A stretch of 64,000 bases of DNA from a virus, in IMG/VR virus record IMGVR_UViG_3300023239_000006, positions 1 to 64,000 of that record; one strand, 5' to 3'. Positions 32,828 to 44,400 of this stretch are shown piece after piece. The notes under the pieces were generated by a model. That model saw only the letters and a program-made list of their open reading frames with translations. It ran no database searches and had not been told where the DNA came from. A program made the position numbers and the translations under genes. How positions within the stretch are numbered: position 1 is the first letter of the stretch; each line of letters starts with the position of its first letter.

Positions 32828-33718
32828 TTAAATCTCTCTTTTAATATTGTCAATTTCTTCTTTTAGAGTTTTAATAGACTCTATTAACAAAGGAATTATC
32901 TTATTATAATTTACAGCAAGATACCCGTCGTCTCTTTGGACTACAGCTGATGGCAATACTTCCTTTACTTCTTGAGCAATAACTCCCACGTCTAGCGTAG
33001 TTCGCTCTGGATGTAGTTCTTGCGCAATGCTATTCCAGTAATACTCATATCCTGATATTTTTAATAGTTTTTCTAAGCTATTATCAATTTTTGTAATATT
33101 TTCTTTTAGTCTAATATCAGAAGCAGCAAATGCAACAATATCGCCGCCTACATATAGTGATCCACCAATGCCTGCCCCGCCAGTTACAACTAATGCGCCC
33201 GTAGTCTTACTTGATGACCCTGTAGAAGCACTAGCTCTTAGTTCAGAGGAAGATACTGTTCCGGTACTAGGTTGATATGTCAGTTTTGAACTCGACACAC
33301 TAACTGATGTTGCTGCGCCTGATGTAGCAGTGGTAAACAACGGATACTGAAAAGTTGCTGTAGTAATTTCATCACCAATTATAACTGACTTCGATGACCA
33401 ACTTAGTGTACCTGCTGCATTTGTAGTTAATACCTGATCGCTAGATCCGTCAGTTGCCGGTAATGTCCAGATTACGTCTGATACAATAGTTGCAGGAGGT
33501 TTAAAACCTACCCAATTTGAACTATCAGCATCTGAAAATCTTAACTCGCTCTGGGTGCTTAACTCAAAAGCCGTGGTAGAAATTAATATGCCGCCAGCTC
33601 CAGGACTAATGGTAATATTTTGATCGTCTGCTGTAGCAAGTTCTGCATTGGCCGAAATCTGAATAGTTCCTATAAATGTCGAACTACCTGCCAGTCCGCC
33701 TGTAATTTTTCTTGCCAT
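32828..33718 (-). CDS. tail fibre with C-terminal S74 intramolecular chaperone
   Basis: 296 residues. Beta repeats in the N-terminal 200 residues (DQNITISPGAGGILISTT, ALVVTGGAGIGGSLYVGGD) form a fibre shaft. From about residue 205 the S74 domain appears: SDIRLKENITKID with the self-cleavage Ser-Asp pair, GYEYYWN, VGVIAQEVKEVLPSAV, and a terminal coiled coil SIKTLKEEIDNIKREI. The chaperone trimerises the fibre and is then released by autoproteolysis. AAGGA precedes the start. Confidence 0.85.
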   Translation of the reverse strand: MARKITGGLAGSSTFIGTIQISANAELATADDQNITISPGAGGILISTTAFELSTQSELRFSDADSSNWVGFKPPATIVSDVIWTLPATDGSSDQVLTTNAAGTLSWSSKSVIIGDEITTATFQYPLFTTATSGAATSVSVSSSKLTYQPSTGTVSSSELRASASTGSSSKTTGALVVTGGAGIGGSLYVGGDIVAFAASDIRLKENITKIDNSLEKLLKISGYEYYWNSIAQELHPERTTLDVGVIAQEVKEVLPSAVVQRDDGYLAVNYNKIIPLLIESIKTLKEEIDNIKREI

Positions 33719-33732
33719 GATATTATCCTTTT

Positions 33733-34053
33733 TTAAACTGTGGCGGTTTCAATACCATATACTATTGCATTAACGCTAATAGCACTTGATCTTACAACCA
33801 GTAACTTTCCTGCATCTAGTACAATACCAGTACGCTCTAACACACCCTTTGCTAGTAAAGTTATATCAAATTCTAGATACTCGTCGACACCCGGAGTTGA
33901 GGTATCACAAATTGCCAGTTGAACTGTTGCCGAACCACTTCCGCGATTACATACACTAACTGTTACTACTGCAAATGTATCAGCAGGGCAAGTATACACC
34001 GTAGTGTTAGTTGCTGCTGTTAAATCTGCTGTTCCTAATCTTCCTGTTGCCAT
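33733..34053 (-). CDS. small beta-sandwich virion protein
   Basis: 106 residues: strands TTVYTCPADTFAVVTVSVCN, ATVQLAICD, EYLEFDITLLAKGVLERTG and LLVVRSSAISVNAIVYGIE. The same pattern (N-terminal strands, carrier residues before IVLDAG, closing VxVxV) recurs in the proteins at 47464-47796 and 50640-51014, so the three appear related. GGAG is upstream and octamer ACTAAATA lies at 34071-34078. Probably a fibre collar or decoration subunit. Confidence 0.6.
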   Translation of the reverse strand: MATGRLGTADLTAATNTTVYTCPADTFAVVTVSVCNRGSGSATVQLAICDTSTPGVDEYLEFDITLLAKGVLERTGIVLDAGKLLVVRSSAISVNAIVYGIETATV

Positions 34054-34070
34054 AATTTATTTCTCCAATG

Positions 34071-34078
34071 TATTTAGT
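34071..34078 (-). promoter_or_regulatory. late promoter octamer before the small beta protein
   Basis: ACTAAATA on the minus strand, 17 nt upstream of ATG 34053, partly overlapping the end of the giant fibre gene. Confidence 0.45.
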
Positions 34079-37000
34079 TTAAAAAGTAGTTGAATGCTAG
34101 TGGTAAGCCTATTACTCCACCACGGAATTCAAAAGTTGCATTCATCTTAATCGGTGTACCTGTAACTGTAGTAATTACATTACTGCTAATAAAAATAGCA
34201 CCTGCTGTTACGCTATTTACGTTCAACGATGCGCCACCGCCACCAATTTGTGAAGCAATAAATGCTTTAATTGCTCGCTGTGTTGGTACAATATTATCGC
34301 TATCTGCTGTAAAGAACGGATCTGTTGAGAATTCTGTAATAGTTGCTGATCCGCCACCAAGTGTAACATTACCTAGATTAAGTTCCTGTAGACCACTAAT
34401 ATTAAACGCATCAGCATTCAATGTAGCAATACCAGTCGACTGCTCAATAGCAAACAAACTACCAACTCGGAAGTTGCCGTCTTGGTCAGTTGAAGTAAAG
34501 AATACTCGTCCGCCGTCAGCTTCAACCGTCTCGTTACCCGGTATTGGATCTTGCAATGGATCATTAGGGTAGTTACTTTCTGTGAAGCTACCTGTACCAA
34601 TGTCTAAGAAATCGTGTCCAGTTAATCGTACCTGACTGTAGCGCAATCTAGTAGTTACACCCTCTAAATGTTCAGGAGCTTGACTGATTGTTAATTGAGG
34701 ACTTATTTGTAAGAATGCTGTATATTCTCCATCATTCGTACCAAGGAAAGTTACAATATTTACTAACTTAAAAGTTACTCCTGGTACACCATCGAACACT
34801 ACGTTAGATCCAGCTACTGGACGTGTTGCTAGTTGTCGAACTGCAACAAAACTACCTGTTTGATAGTTATCAGCAAATCCGTCGCCACTACCTATCTCAG
34901 CACTTGCTGTTTCGTACTGGATTCCGCGATTAATAAATGACGGGTTGGCTAATGTTCCTTTACCTGTTCTGACTGTAAATGGTGCTTCGAAGATATTGTT
35001 AGGGTCAGTAATGGTCATTGTTGGCAATGAAGCATAACCCGATCCAGGTTCTAAGATATTAATTGCAAATATTTTACCGTTAGCTACTTGCGCTCTTGCT
35101 CGGGCACGGGTGCTAGCAGTTATCACACTAACATTAGATGCGCCGCTGTTACTAATTGTTACAAATTTACCAATTCTATTTGTATTTCCAAATACTACGG
35201 CTACACTGTTACTTGTACTAATAGTTCTTGAAGTCCAAACAACTCCGTCTGGAGAGCTAGCTGCTGTTGTACCTGCGCCTACTGCAACAAATGTTCCTTG
35301 GCCGTAAGCAACTGACAGGTAAGCAGCACTAATAATAGTGCTAGCTACCCAAGTAATGCCGTCTAAGCTGAAAGCTGCTGCTGTTCCGCTAGTACTTGAT
35401 ACTGCAACAAATCTATTATTGCCAAATTCAACACTCTTCCAGTTAGTGCTAGATGGTAAAGCAGCCGTAACCCAGGTTAAACCGTAATTTATAGAGTATG
35501 CTGCTTGAGTTCCGCCTGAAGCTACTGCAACAAATTTTCCAGCACCGTAAGTAACGCTAGTCCAAGTAGTGCTTGCAGGCAATACTGCTCCGGCTACCCA
35601 TGTTAGTCCGCCGTTTGTGCTATATGCATTTGCAGTTCCGCCCGTAGCAACTGCAACCCATACTCCGCCACCGTAGGCAATACTAGTCCAAGTAGTAGTT
35701 GCAGGTAAGTTTCCGCCGGCTGTCCAATTAATTCCGCCATCGACTGAGCGTGTAGTTGTGTTAGAGCCAGTTGCAATTGCAACTATTATAGAATTAACTG
35801 CTACAACTGTTCCAGTGCCTGTAGTAGCGCCTGTGGCAATAAATGTAGTTCCAACAAAGTTGTTTACTGCTCCTACTGTATTGAACAACGAATCACCTAA
35901 TACTGTAATCTTATATGCTGTTCCAGCTACTAGACTGTCAGCGGTGATAGCTGTAATATCTTGTCCAGATGCAGCGGCAATCCAATCTCTGCTAGCAGAT
36001 AGTGTTCTTGAGGTCCATGTGCCGCCGATTGATGTTTCAGCTGTAGCACTTCCTGACAACAATGCAACAAAATTGCCGCCAACTCCGCTACCAGTAGTGT
36101 CAACTGCAAGTACTGCACCAGATAGGCTGTTAATTGCTGTGATAGTGATAGTGATATCATTGGTTGTGCTAACACCGCCTAGCGATGTCCCTGCAATTGT
36201 TAGAGTGTTTAATCTAACATATCCAGTTCCGGCAGCGGCAATACTTACAAGGTACTTGGTTCCTTTCTTGATAACATTAAATGTAGCGCCAGTTCCTGTG
36301 CCGCCTGTGCCAGCAACTCCGAGGTAAGTAGTTACTGCTGATGCAAATTTTACATCAGTGTATGTACCAGCAGTTGGAAGCCCTGTTCCTGCCGCAGAAG
36401 CATATGATGGTGCTGTAAACGTTAATCTTGGTTCAACAGTGTACGTAGTACTTGCATCCGGAGAAGCAATAGTAGTTCCTGCTACAAAATGTTCCCACCC
36501 TGCTGCGCCTGTAGATTCGGTAATTATTGTGGCAATTTTGGTACCGGTGTTGTATGTATCGATGATACCAAACTGGCCTACTCCTGTTCCGCCAGTAATT
36601 ACTACCTTCATTCCAATATATCCTGTACTAATTGTACTATCAGTAGCAGCTAGTGTAATTTGCGTAGTAGATCCTGCTTGAGCTGTGTTGGAGTTAGTTA
36701 GGTATCCTGAGCCGCCAAACTCGCCATTAAGCCCATCTTCTGCTAATTGCACCAATCTAACTTGGTAAACTGCATCGTCTCGGAACTCGTCCGCTTCAGA
36801 AGTAGCATTAATTCCGCCGCCCGTTAGTACAAATTGTGCATCAGTGTAGTCTATACCTGCATTACTAAACTCTAAACCAATAAACTGTGCGCCAGTTGTA
36901 GTTACATTACCGACTGTTGCAACAAACTGCAATATGTTATCGACTACCGCAGTGTTTGGTGTTTCGCGATCGTCGAATCCTTCTGCTACAGAACCAAAAT

Positions 37001-40000
37001 CTCCATAAGAGTTATTGCCATTAGTAGCTCTGATTCGTCCGCCGTTTTCAGCTAGGTATGCTATGTGTGCATAGTATGAGAACACAGATACTAACTCTGC
37101 ACGACCATTGTTGGTGATCCAAGCACCGATACCGTCTGATATTACCTGCGTAAAGTCATTAGATACTATAGAATCGTTACCGCCATTATGCAATGCGCCG
37201 TCAATTTTTTGTCCTACTGCTCCGTTACCAAATGTAGTTAACCCTTGCACATACGGTGAACGGCTGATAATCCATGTACGGAAGTCATTTGGTCCCCAAC
37301 CTGGATCTAAACTTGCATATGCTCCAGCTGACACGCGGCTAGTGCCAAATTCATTTTCTGCTAACATGTCACCTGTTAGTCCAACTAATGTCTGATCTCG
37401 TAATCCAGTGCCATCACGTAGATAATACATATCTTCTTCTAGACTTCCAAGCACTGCATTTGCATAATAACGTGAAGCAAATCTTGATTGATAGTTAGAA
37501 GTATATTTCAAATCCCACTTTAGTGCGTCAATGTATGTACCAACATCTCGTGCGCATGACTCTGTGTTGTAAGCTAAATTAACAGCCATTGACCCTGTAT
37601 CGTCAGTAAATAATGCAGCAGTTCCATAACGTGTTGTGGATACTGTAAAGGTAGTTGAGCTAACTACACTTTGAACATAATACCTAGTACCTACGGTAAT
37701 CCCGCCAAATGTTGTGCCACTGAATACAATCTCAGCGTTTCTTTTTAACCAGCTAGTATCGCTAATTGTAATTACGTTAGTAGTCACAGCGGTAGCAGTA
37801 TCACTAAAGGTATTAGCAATATATGCATTAACTTCTGCTACAATAAATGATCGGTTAAGTTCAAGTTGTAAGATTGCATAATCTCTGTTACGTAATTCTG
37901 TTGAACAAACATTTCCTTCATTTGATCCGCTGTAGATAATCGTAGTAATCAAAGGCATCAATATGTTTATACGTGCAATCGCAGTTGCATCACTACTCAC
38001 ATTAGCAATAGCCTGTGTTCGAGCATACTCAATTGCTTCTATAGTAACTGCCTTTTGTCCTAAAGTATATACTTCAGCAGCGTTATCTCTCAAATAAGAC
38101 TGTGCTGCAATAATTGATTTAAAGTTAGTAGACACATTATTAGCTGCAACATTACCAAGCATAAAATCGTAGCCAACAGCTTTTAGAATAATACCAATAT
38201 CTCTTGAACACTTTGCACTATCGTATGTTAATGCCGGATATTGTGCATTAATATAGGAGATTGTATTTGCTCTAATAGTTGCTGCTGCTGAATTCAATGC
38301 ACTATATGCACCAATTAATGCAGTAGTAGAGCTTACTCCGTCAGTAGTAGCTGGGTCAGATAATGTTACGGTAGATCCAACTGCGCCAGGACCAGTATCG
38401 ATAATTTCAATAATTGCATCTAAACTATTACCAATAAGTGTTGACGATTCTGCACTGCCTACTGTATCAGTATACGGTGTAATCACAGTCTGTAGTGGAG
38501 TAAATGCGCTACCGAGTGCAACTGCCTGCATTCTAGTTTTTAAAAATGCAAGTCCGGCAAGTGTTGCTGGTTTAAATGATGCAGAAAGTATTGATTTAGC
38601 AATAGTACTGTCAGCACTGTCGCCATCAAAATATGCTAGACCAGCAGTAACACTTTGAGAGTTTCCGCCGTAAGTTAAGTCATATATCACGGCATCAATT
38701 GCATACCCAGTATCTCTTCGATTAGCAGTTCTACTATATTTTGTATCAGCTTTAATTATAGTAGATGGCACTGTTTGAAACTTACTTACTTCGTATGTAC
38801 CAATTTCACCAGTAGCGCCTGAAAGTTGTTTATCGATACGTGTGCCTTGAATTACACTTTCACCGTGAATTAATGCATCATTAGTAACCACGCCACTTTC
38901 AACTGAAGTAACAGTTAACACATTTCCAGCAATTGATCCAGTAAATGCTAGAGAACTGTATGAATTTTTAAGATACGTAATTACTTCTTCTTGCAAGAAC
39001 TTTTTGTTTTCTTTAATTAATTTTCTAGCATTACCATATCCTGCTAGATAGCCGGCATTGTAGCCCACAGGATCTATAAGATTTGTAGTATGCAATGTGC
39101 CTAAGCGATAATCACTTTGCAACTTAATTACGTCAACTAATTGAGTAACGGCAACATTTTCTGCTACATCAGCGAATGGCCAATTTGCGCTTTGTGCTAC
39201 AATGTTTCCGGTTGTCGGTGTGACTGTGCTGCCTGTAACAATATTGCCAATAAATCCACTAATGTGTGCCAGAGAGCTAAGGCTGTAGTAGCTATCTGAA
39301 ATATCAACTAAGCTGCCTGCTGGACCAACATTAGTAGAACGTAGTTCGTCACCTTGTATACAAGTGTTTGCTGGTACAATAATTGGCAATGTTTCACGAT
39401 ACTGCCCAGTTGCTACATTAATTAATGTGAACGGTACGTATCTTGCAGGAATTGTAGGTAACGGTCCAACTTGTGTAGGATTAGCTAGTGCATCGGTAAT
39501 AATGGCCACTAGTAAAGTAATAGTTGTTAGTACTCCTGCTTCTGCAACTAATGTAATATCAATAAATTGTCCAGCAATTGCTGTAGAATCATCTGTTACA
39601 TTTTGATATGCAACTGCAGGTGCTTGGTTAGCTAACACTGCTGCAACAACCACTAGCAGATAATTATATGCTGCGATTCCTTGAGCTGTTTCTGACGATA
39701 ATGTAGAATATGGTGCATCTTCTTCGGCTACTGAAAATGGTCCATCGACTAAAAGTCCTAGCAAAGATTGAGCTGCTGCTCTAATCTTTAAATTGCCTCC
39801 ATGCCCAATATCCCACTGTAGTCTGTCAACAACGAACCCAATATCTCTTGCGCACTTGGCATCTTCGTATACAAAGTTTTCCCAAATGCTGTCAGAAGTT
39901 GCATTTGCAACTTGATAGTCAATCCAGCTAGTAACTTCACGTTGAATAAACACGCGGTTCAGTTCTAATAGTCGTTGTGCGCTAGGGTTACGTGGTCCGT

Positions 40001-41450
40001 TTTCAACTTGCTCACATGCGTATCGGATTGTTTTAAACGGCTTATCTAAAGTTTTGCCTTGTACTGGACTTGGTGCGTCGGAACCATGTGGTGCAACATA
40101 ATACACTTGGTCAGCAGCACCTAATGACACCCATTCTGGATCGTCTGCTCCTGCACGTAAAACTTGTCCTTCAGTACCAATTGGTAACCTAGTTGGGCCT
40201 GCTCCGCCAAAGTACACTAAATCGCCACGAGTAGTTAATACAGATACTTCTGTACCGATAGATAACAGATTCCAGTACGTACCACTAATATCTTGGTCTG
40301 GACGGCTGTTTACATTGCCGCCGCCTTGTGGATCATTGCCAATAGTTGATCCATCGTCTGCTTCAGATTTATGACCCAATACACAGATATAAGCATTTGA
40401 TCCGTAACGGACTGCATCTCCCAATTTGTATATAACATCATCTACCCACTCGGCTTGCCATGAAATACCAGAATTAAGTTTTTGCCAGTATGTTAAGTTT
40501 GGCGGTTCTTGATTTGTACTGTCTGCGGTGGCAATATATGTGTATCCGCGTTGGCTAATTACATTACCGACACGATAGGCAGTTGCACTACTCCATTCTG
40601 ATTCGAACGTAATGCCTTCACTAAATAATGACCAGATAGCAGTACTTGTACTAGGCGTTGCATTGAAATGGTTAGTTATTGCAATATATTGATTGCCGCC
40701 GTAACGTACAATATCACCTATCTGGTAGACTGTTGAACTGTTCCAATTATCTTCAAATTGTACACCCTCAACAAACTGACTCCAGTACGCGGAACTATCA
40801 GTAATGAAGTTAGTAGTAGAAATGTGTTTATCTATACAAATCCATAATCCTGCACCTTGTTTAACAATATCGTTAAGTTTGTAAAGTACTGAGCTTCCAC
40901 TCCATGCGCCTTTATATTCTAATCCGGCGTTAAACTCGTCCCAATTTGCGGCGTTGGCTTCTAATCCTAATAGTTCAGTAGCTGCTGAAGTATGTCCGGT
41001 CTTACAAACATATGTGTATGCGCCGGTTCTAACTAGATCGCCGATTTTGTATCGAGTACTAATTGTCCAGGTGTTTTTCCACTCGGTACCTTCAGCAAAT
41101 ACATCCCAATTGTCTGGCAAATTAGCTTCAAGCCCTAGTGCTAAGGTAGCAGCCGATGTGTGAGAATTTGTACAGATATATAAAAGAGCTCCGTATTTTA
41201 CAACATCGTTATCTTTATAAAATGTACCTACAGTCCAGTCACTTTTCCATTCTTGACCGTCTGTCATTTGATTCCATTTTGTTGGATTGTAATCAAGATT
41301 GGTATAGAAGTCGGCAGCGGCTGTGTGTCCTACAGTACAAATATAGGTTTTGCCGCCGTTTCTAACTACATCGTCAACATAATATGTTGTACCGGTGATC
41401 CATACATCTTTCCATACAAATCTAATTCTACCTAATTTAAATTCTGCCAT
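34074..41450 (-). CDS. giant tail fibre/adhesin, 2458 residues
   Basis: Residues 1 to about 400 hold seven or so CBM5/12-like modules of 55-60 residues (W..Y..GDVVRYGGxxYIC..H..., ending W..FxEG). Near 450, VYYVAPHGSD then TLDKPFKTIRYACEQ opens a beta-helix. Around 1390 is the block LDPGWGPNDFRTWII to SIVSNDFTQVISDGIGAW, nearly identical in the paralog 41496-47075. Residues about 1820-2080 contain sialidase/BNR-like repeats (WTSIAYGGGVWVAVATGG). The C-terminus (SQVRLTGHDFLDIGTG, FFTADSDNIVPTQRAIKAF) is shared too. It likely binds surface polysaccharide. The octamer CATAAATA lies upstream at 41469. Confidence 0.8.
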   Translation of the reverse strand: MAEFKLGRIRFVWKDVWITGTTYYVDDVVRNGGKTYICTVGHTAAADFYTNLDYNPTKWNQMTDGQEWKSDWTVGTFYKDNDVVKYGALLYICTNSHTSAATLALGLEANLPDNWDVFAEGTEWKNTWTISTRYKIGDLVRTGAYTYVCKTGHTSAATELLGLEANAANWDEFNAGLEYKGAWSGSSVLYKLNDIVKQGAGLWICIDKHISTTNFITDSSAYWSQFVEGVQFEDNWNSSTVYQIGDIVRYGGNQYIAITNHFNATPSTSTAIWSLFSEGITFESEWSSATAYRVGNVISQRGYTYIATADSTNQEPPNLTYWQKLNSGISWQAEWVDDVIYKLGDAVRYGSNAYICVLGHKSEADDGSTIGNDPQGGGNVNSRPDQDISGTYWNLLSIGTEVSVLTTRGDLVYFGGAGPTRLPIGTEGQVLRAGADDPEWVSLGAADQVYYVAPHGSDAPSPVQGKTLDKPFKTIRYACEQVENGPRNPSAQRLLELNRVFIQREVTSWIDYQVANATSDSIWENFVYEDAKCARDIGFVVDRLQWDIGHGGNLKIRAAAQSLLGLLVDGPFSVAEEDAPYSTLSSETAQGIAAYNYLLVVVAAVLANQAPAVAYQNVTDDSTAIAGQFIDITLVAEAGVLTTITLLVAIITDALANPTQVGPLPTIPARYVPFTLINVATGQYRETLPIIVPANTCIQGDELRSTNVGPAGSLVDISDSYYSLSSLAHISGFIGNIVTGSTVTPTTGNIVAQSANWPFADVAENVAVTQLVDVIKLQSDYRLGTLHTTNLIDPVGYNAGYLAGYGNARKLIKENKKFLQEEVITYLKNSYSSLAFTGSIAGNVLTVTSVESGVVTNDALIHGESVIQGTRIDKQLSGATGEIGTYEVSKFQTVPSTIIKADTKYSRTANRRDTGYAIDAVIYDLTYGGNSQSVTAGLAYFDGDSADSTIAKSILSASFKPATLAGLAFLKTRMQAVALGSAFTPLQTVITPYTDTVGSAESSTLIGNSLDAIIEIIDTGPGAVGSTVTLSDPATTDGVSSTTALIGAYSALNSAAATIRANTISYINAQYPALTYDSAKCSRDIGIILKAVGYDFMLGNVAANNVSTNFKSIIAAQSYLRDNAAEVYTLGQKAVTIEAIEYARTQAIANVSSDATAIARINILMPLITTIIYSGSNEGNVCSTELRNRDYAILQLELNRSFIVAEVNAYIANTFSDTATAVTTNVITISDTSWLKRNAEIVFSGTTFGGITVGTRYYVQSVVSSTTFTVSTTRYGTAALFTDDTGSMAVNLAYNTESCARDVGTYIDALKWDLKYTSNYQSRFASRYYANAVLGSLEEDMYYLRDGTGLRDQTLVGLTGDMLAENEFGTSRVSAGAYASLDPGWGPNDFRTWIISRSPYVQGLTTFGNGAVGQKIDGALHNGGNDSIVSNDFTQVISDGIGAWITNNGRAELVSVFSYYAHIAYLAENGGRIRATNGNNSYGDFGSVAEGFDDRETPNTAVVDNILQFVATVGNVTTTGAQFIGLEFSNAGIDYTDAQFVLTGGGINATSEADEFRDDAVYQVRLVQLAEDGLNGEFGGSGYLTNSNTAQAGSTTQITLAATDSTISTGYIGMKVVITGGTGVGQFGIIDTYNTGTKIATIITESTGAAGWEHFVAGTTIASPDASTTYTVEPRLTFTAPSYASAAGTGLPTAGTYTDVKFASAVTTYLGVAGTGGTGTGATFNVIKKGTKYLVSIAAAGTGYVRLNTLTIAGTSLGGVSTTNDITITITAINSLSGAVLAVDTTGSGVGGNFVALLSGSATAETSIGGTWTSRTLSASRDWIAAASGQDITAITADSLVAGTAYKITVLGDSLFNTVGAVNNFVGTTFIATGATTGTGTVVAVNSIIVAIATGSNTTTRSVDGGINWTAGGNLPATTTWTSIAYGGGVWVAVATGGTANAYSTNGGLTWVAGAVLPASTTWTSVTYGAGKFVAVASGGTQAAYSINYGLTWVTAALPSSTNWKSVEFGNNRFVAVSSTSGTAAAFSLDGITWVASTIISAAYLSVAYGQGTFVAVGAGTTAASSPDGVVWTSRTISTSNSVAVVFGNTNRIGKFVTISNSGASNVSVITASTRARARAQVANGKIFAINILEPGSGYASLPTMTITDPNNIFEAPFTVRTGKGTLANPSFINRGIQYETASAEIGSGDGFADNYQTGSFVAVRQLATRPVAGSNVVFDGVPGVTFKLVNIVTFLGTNDGEYTAFLQISPQLTISQAPEHLEGVTTRLRYSQVRLTGHDFLDIGTGSFTESNYPNDPLQDPIPGNETVEADGGRVFFTSTDQDGNFRVGSLFAIEQSTGIATLNADAFNISGLQELNLGNVTLGGGSATITEFSTDPFFTADSDNIVPTQRAIKAFIASQIGGGGASLNVNSVTAGAIFISSNVITTVTGTPIKMNATFEFRGGVIGLPLAFNYFLN

Positions 41451-41468
41451 TTTCTACTCCGTATCTTA

Positions 41469-41476
41469 TATTTATG
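41469..41476 (-). promoter_or_regulatory. late promoter octamer of the giant fibre gene
   Basis: CATAAATA on the minus strand, 18 nt before ATG 41450, leaving a leader with ACGGAG. Confidence 0.55.
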
Positions 41477-41495
41477 TATCTGTTATTACTATTGT

Positions 41496-44400
41496 TTAGA
41501 ATGATTTATAAAACATAGTTTGTGCTAGTATACTGCCGCTGACGCCTGCAAACTCGCCTTCAAATTTTGCGAGTTTAGGAAAGATTATTTTTGACCCAGC
41601 AGTATTTCCCATTTTATCTGGACCTACTAGTACTGTACCTGCAATAAAACTTCCCACTGCAATTTCTGATCCACCAATACTTAATCTTCCTGCCAAGTAC
41701 GCACGAATTGCTCGTTGTGTAGGAACTACATTATTAGAATCTGCAGTAAATAACGAATCTGTTGAAAATTCCCTAACTACTGCTCCAGTACCTCCTACTC
41801 TAATACCACCCAAGGTCAATTCTGTCAATCCGCTAAAGTCAAAGAAGTCTGCACTAATTGTAACAGTACCAGTTGCCTGTTCTACAGCAAATAATTCGCC
41901 TGTTCTAAAATTACCTGATTGATCAGTACTTGTATAGAATACGCGGCCACCGCCTGTTTCAACAATTTCGTTTTCTGGAGAAGGTGTATAAAATCCTGAA
42001 TATAATAGTGGGTAATTAGTTTCTTGAAAATTGCCAGTTCCGACGTCTAAAAAGTCGTGTCCAGTAATTCGACATTGGCTATATCGTGATCTAATGGATA
42101 CCTGAGTATTGTGTTGTAGGTTATCTCTAACTGTAATTTCCGGACTAATTCGAATCCTTGCAGCAAGTCCTTGATCAGTTTGCCCAATTGGTGTAATTGC
42201 AACTAATGTGAAAATACCCTCGAGACCAGCAATAGTTAGCTGTGCGCCAGGTCCTGGATAATTTTCCAACTCGTTTATAACAATAAATTTACCGGACGGA
42301 ATAATGTCAGCGAATCCATTTCCAGCTATTGTAATTTTAGTAGAATTAGTACGATATCCCAACCCTCGGTTAATCCATGTTGGATTAGGTAATACTCCGT
42401 CTCCGACTCTACTTTCAAGTAGCACATCAGATGTATTATTTGGATCAATTAGCGTAATCGCAGGACCATCAAGATAGCCTGATCCCGGATCCCATAATCT
42501 AATCTCTGATATTTTGCCTGCTACAACAGTTGCTCTTCCTAACGCTCTAGCTCCTGTTAACACTTTGTTAAATTTATCAGTAGCCGCAGGAACTACTACC
42601 CACATTGGTGAACGTTTTCCTATAGACGAGTCTCTTGACGCAATGTAAGGATTTCCAAAGCCAACTGCTTCCCATGATTGCTCTGATGCTAATTCTCTGT
42701 TAGTCCAAACTATGCCGTCGAATGATGTTGCTGCGAAAGTTGTAGGTCCTGCAGTAGCATCAGCGCCGACTAATCGTGCTCCAGTATCGCCAATAGCAAA
42801 GAATACGCCTTGGGCGTATCTAATTTTCTTCCAATTGTGTGAAGTTGATCCGTCCTGACTTGGCATCGTTCCTGGATACCATTCTACTCCATCAAAGCTG
42901 TATCCGACGTCACCAGTAGATGATATTGCCACAAATCTATTATTGCCATATGCAATACTTTGCCAAGACTTGTTAGATGAGTCAGCAATAACATCCATTG
43001 TGCGAGGAGTCCATGTAATAATACCGTCTTCACTGTTATATACTCCAATTCCAACATAGTTTCCACTATTTGACAATGCTACAAATTTTCTTGCGCCGTA
43101 GGCTATGTCAACCCATTCGCTAAAACTTGAGTCGCCAAATTCTGGTAAATTAGTTGATGTCCAAGTAGTTCCGTTAGTACTAATAGCTCCTGCATCTAAA
43201 TCACCAGCAACTGCAACAAATATACCGTTACCGTAAACAACTGAGTTCCAAAGCCTACTTGCTGGCATCGTTCTAGCAGTCCATGTTATTCCGTCCAATG
43301 AACTAGCTGCGGCATTACTTCCTGTACGGATGGCTACAAATTTGTTATCGCCTGCGGCTGTACATTTCCAGTCTCCCGCAGTAGGTAAAGTAAATGATTC
43401 CCATGTGTCTCCGTCGCCGCTATAAAGGCCTGCTGTTCCGCCTGACGAGATAACAACAAATTTACCGCTTGATGCTTCGATGCCGTTTCCTGCTCCGAAT
43501 GTTCTCTGATCAATAGCTAAAATTGAGTTAGTGCTGTCATCACTAGCAGAAGTTACTACAAGTAACAAATCGTTTAATGGAGTTTCTCCGCCGATTTTTT
43601 CTCCAGTAATTATTAACTGGTCGCCAACAAGGTACCCTGAACCTGCCGTTGCAATATCAACAGTGTAATCTCTTCCAATTTTAGTAATAGTAAAAGTTGC
43701 GGCAGTTACTACTAGGCCATCACGACCATCGACACTGCCAGTGCCTGTACCGGCTGTTAACTCTGTATATGTTTCAGTAGTTTCACCGTAGGCAATATCA
43801 GTCCAAGTAGTACTAACAGGAGTAGTAACTTCAGCAGCAATGTACTGAGGAGCTGCAAAGATAATTCTTGGCTCTATTCGATATGTAGTTCCAGTAGTTA
43901 ACGGTATAGTTGCTGGCTTTCCCGGAACAACATGATCCCAGCCGGGCTGATCGTCACTTTCTCTATAAACTGTGAGAACTTTACTTGTATTATTGTAAGC
44001 TGTTACGTAACCATATTGTCCAGTACCTGGTCCGCTAGTTAACACAATTCTCATGCCTAGATAATTAGATTGTGCGTTTGGATCATTAGTTGCTAGAGTG
44101 ATAGTTGTTGCGTTTCCTGTTTGTGCGTTGTTCTGAACAATGATGTAGCCGCCGCCGCCGATATCCTGTGTGATAGTCTCACTGACATCTAAACGACGTG
44201 CTTCAAACACTGCGTCATCTCTAAATTCTTCAAATAATACTTCAGCGTCTACTCCAGCTCCTACAAAGGTAGCAGTTGCTTGTGTATAATCTTGTCCAGC
44301 ATTAGTCCACTCAAATATTTGAATCTCATCAACGAAGTCGCCGGCAAACGCCGATGATATAATTGCCTCGTTGGCTCTAGTACCAACTGCTGCTGCTACA

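Noticed and set aside
35758-36327. 189-codon plus-strand frame inside the giant fibre gene
   Set aside because: Val/Pro/Ala-rich antisense shadow of Thr/Gly-rich repeat codons.
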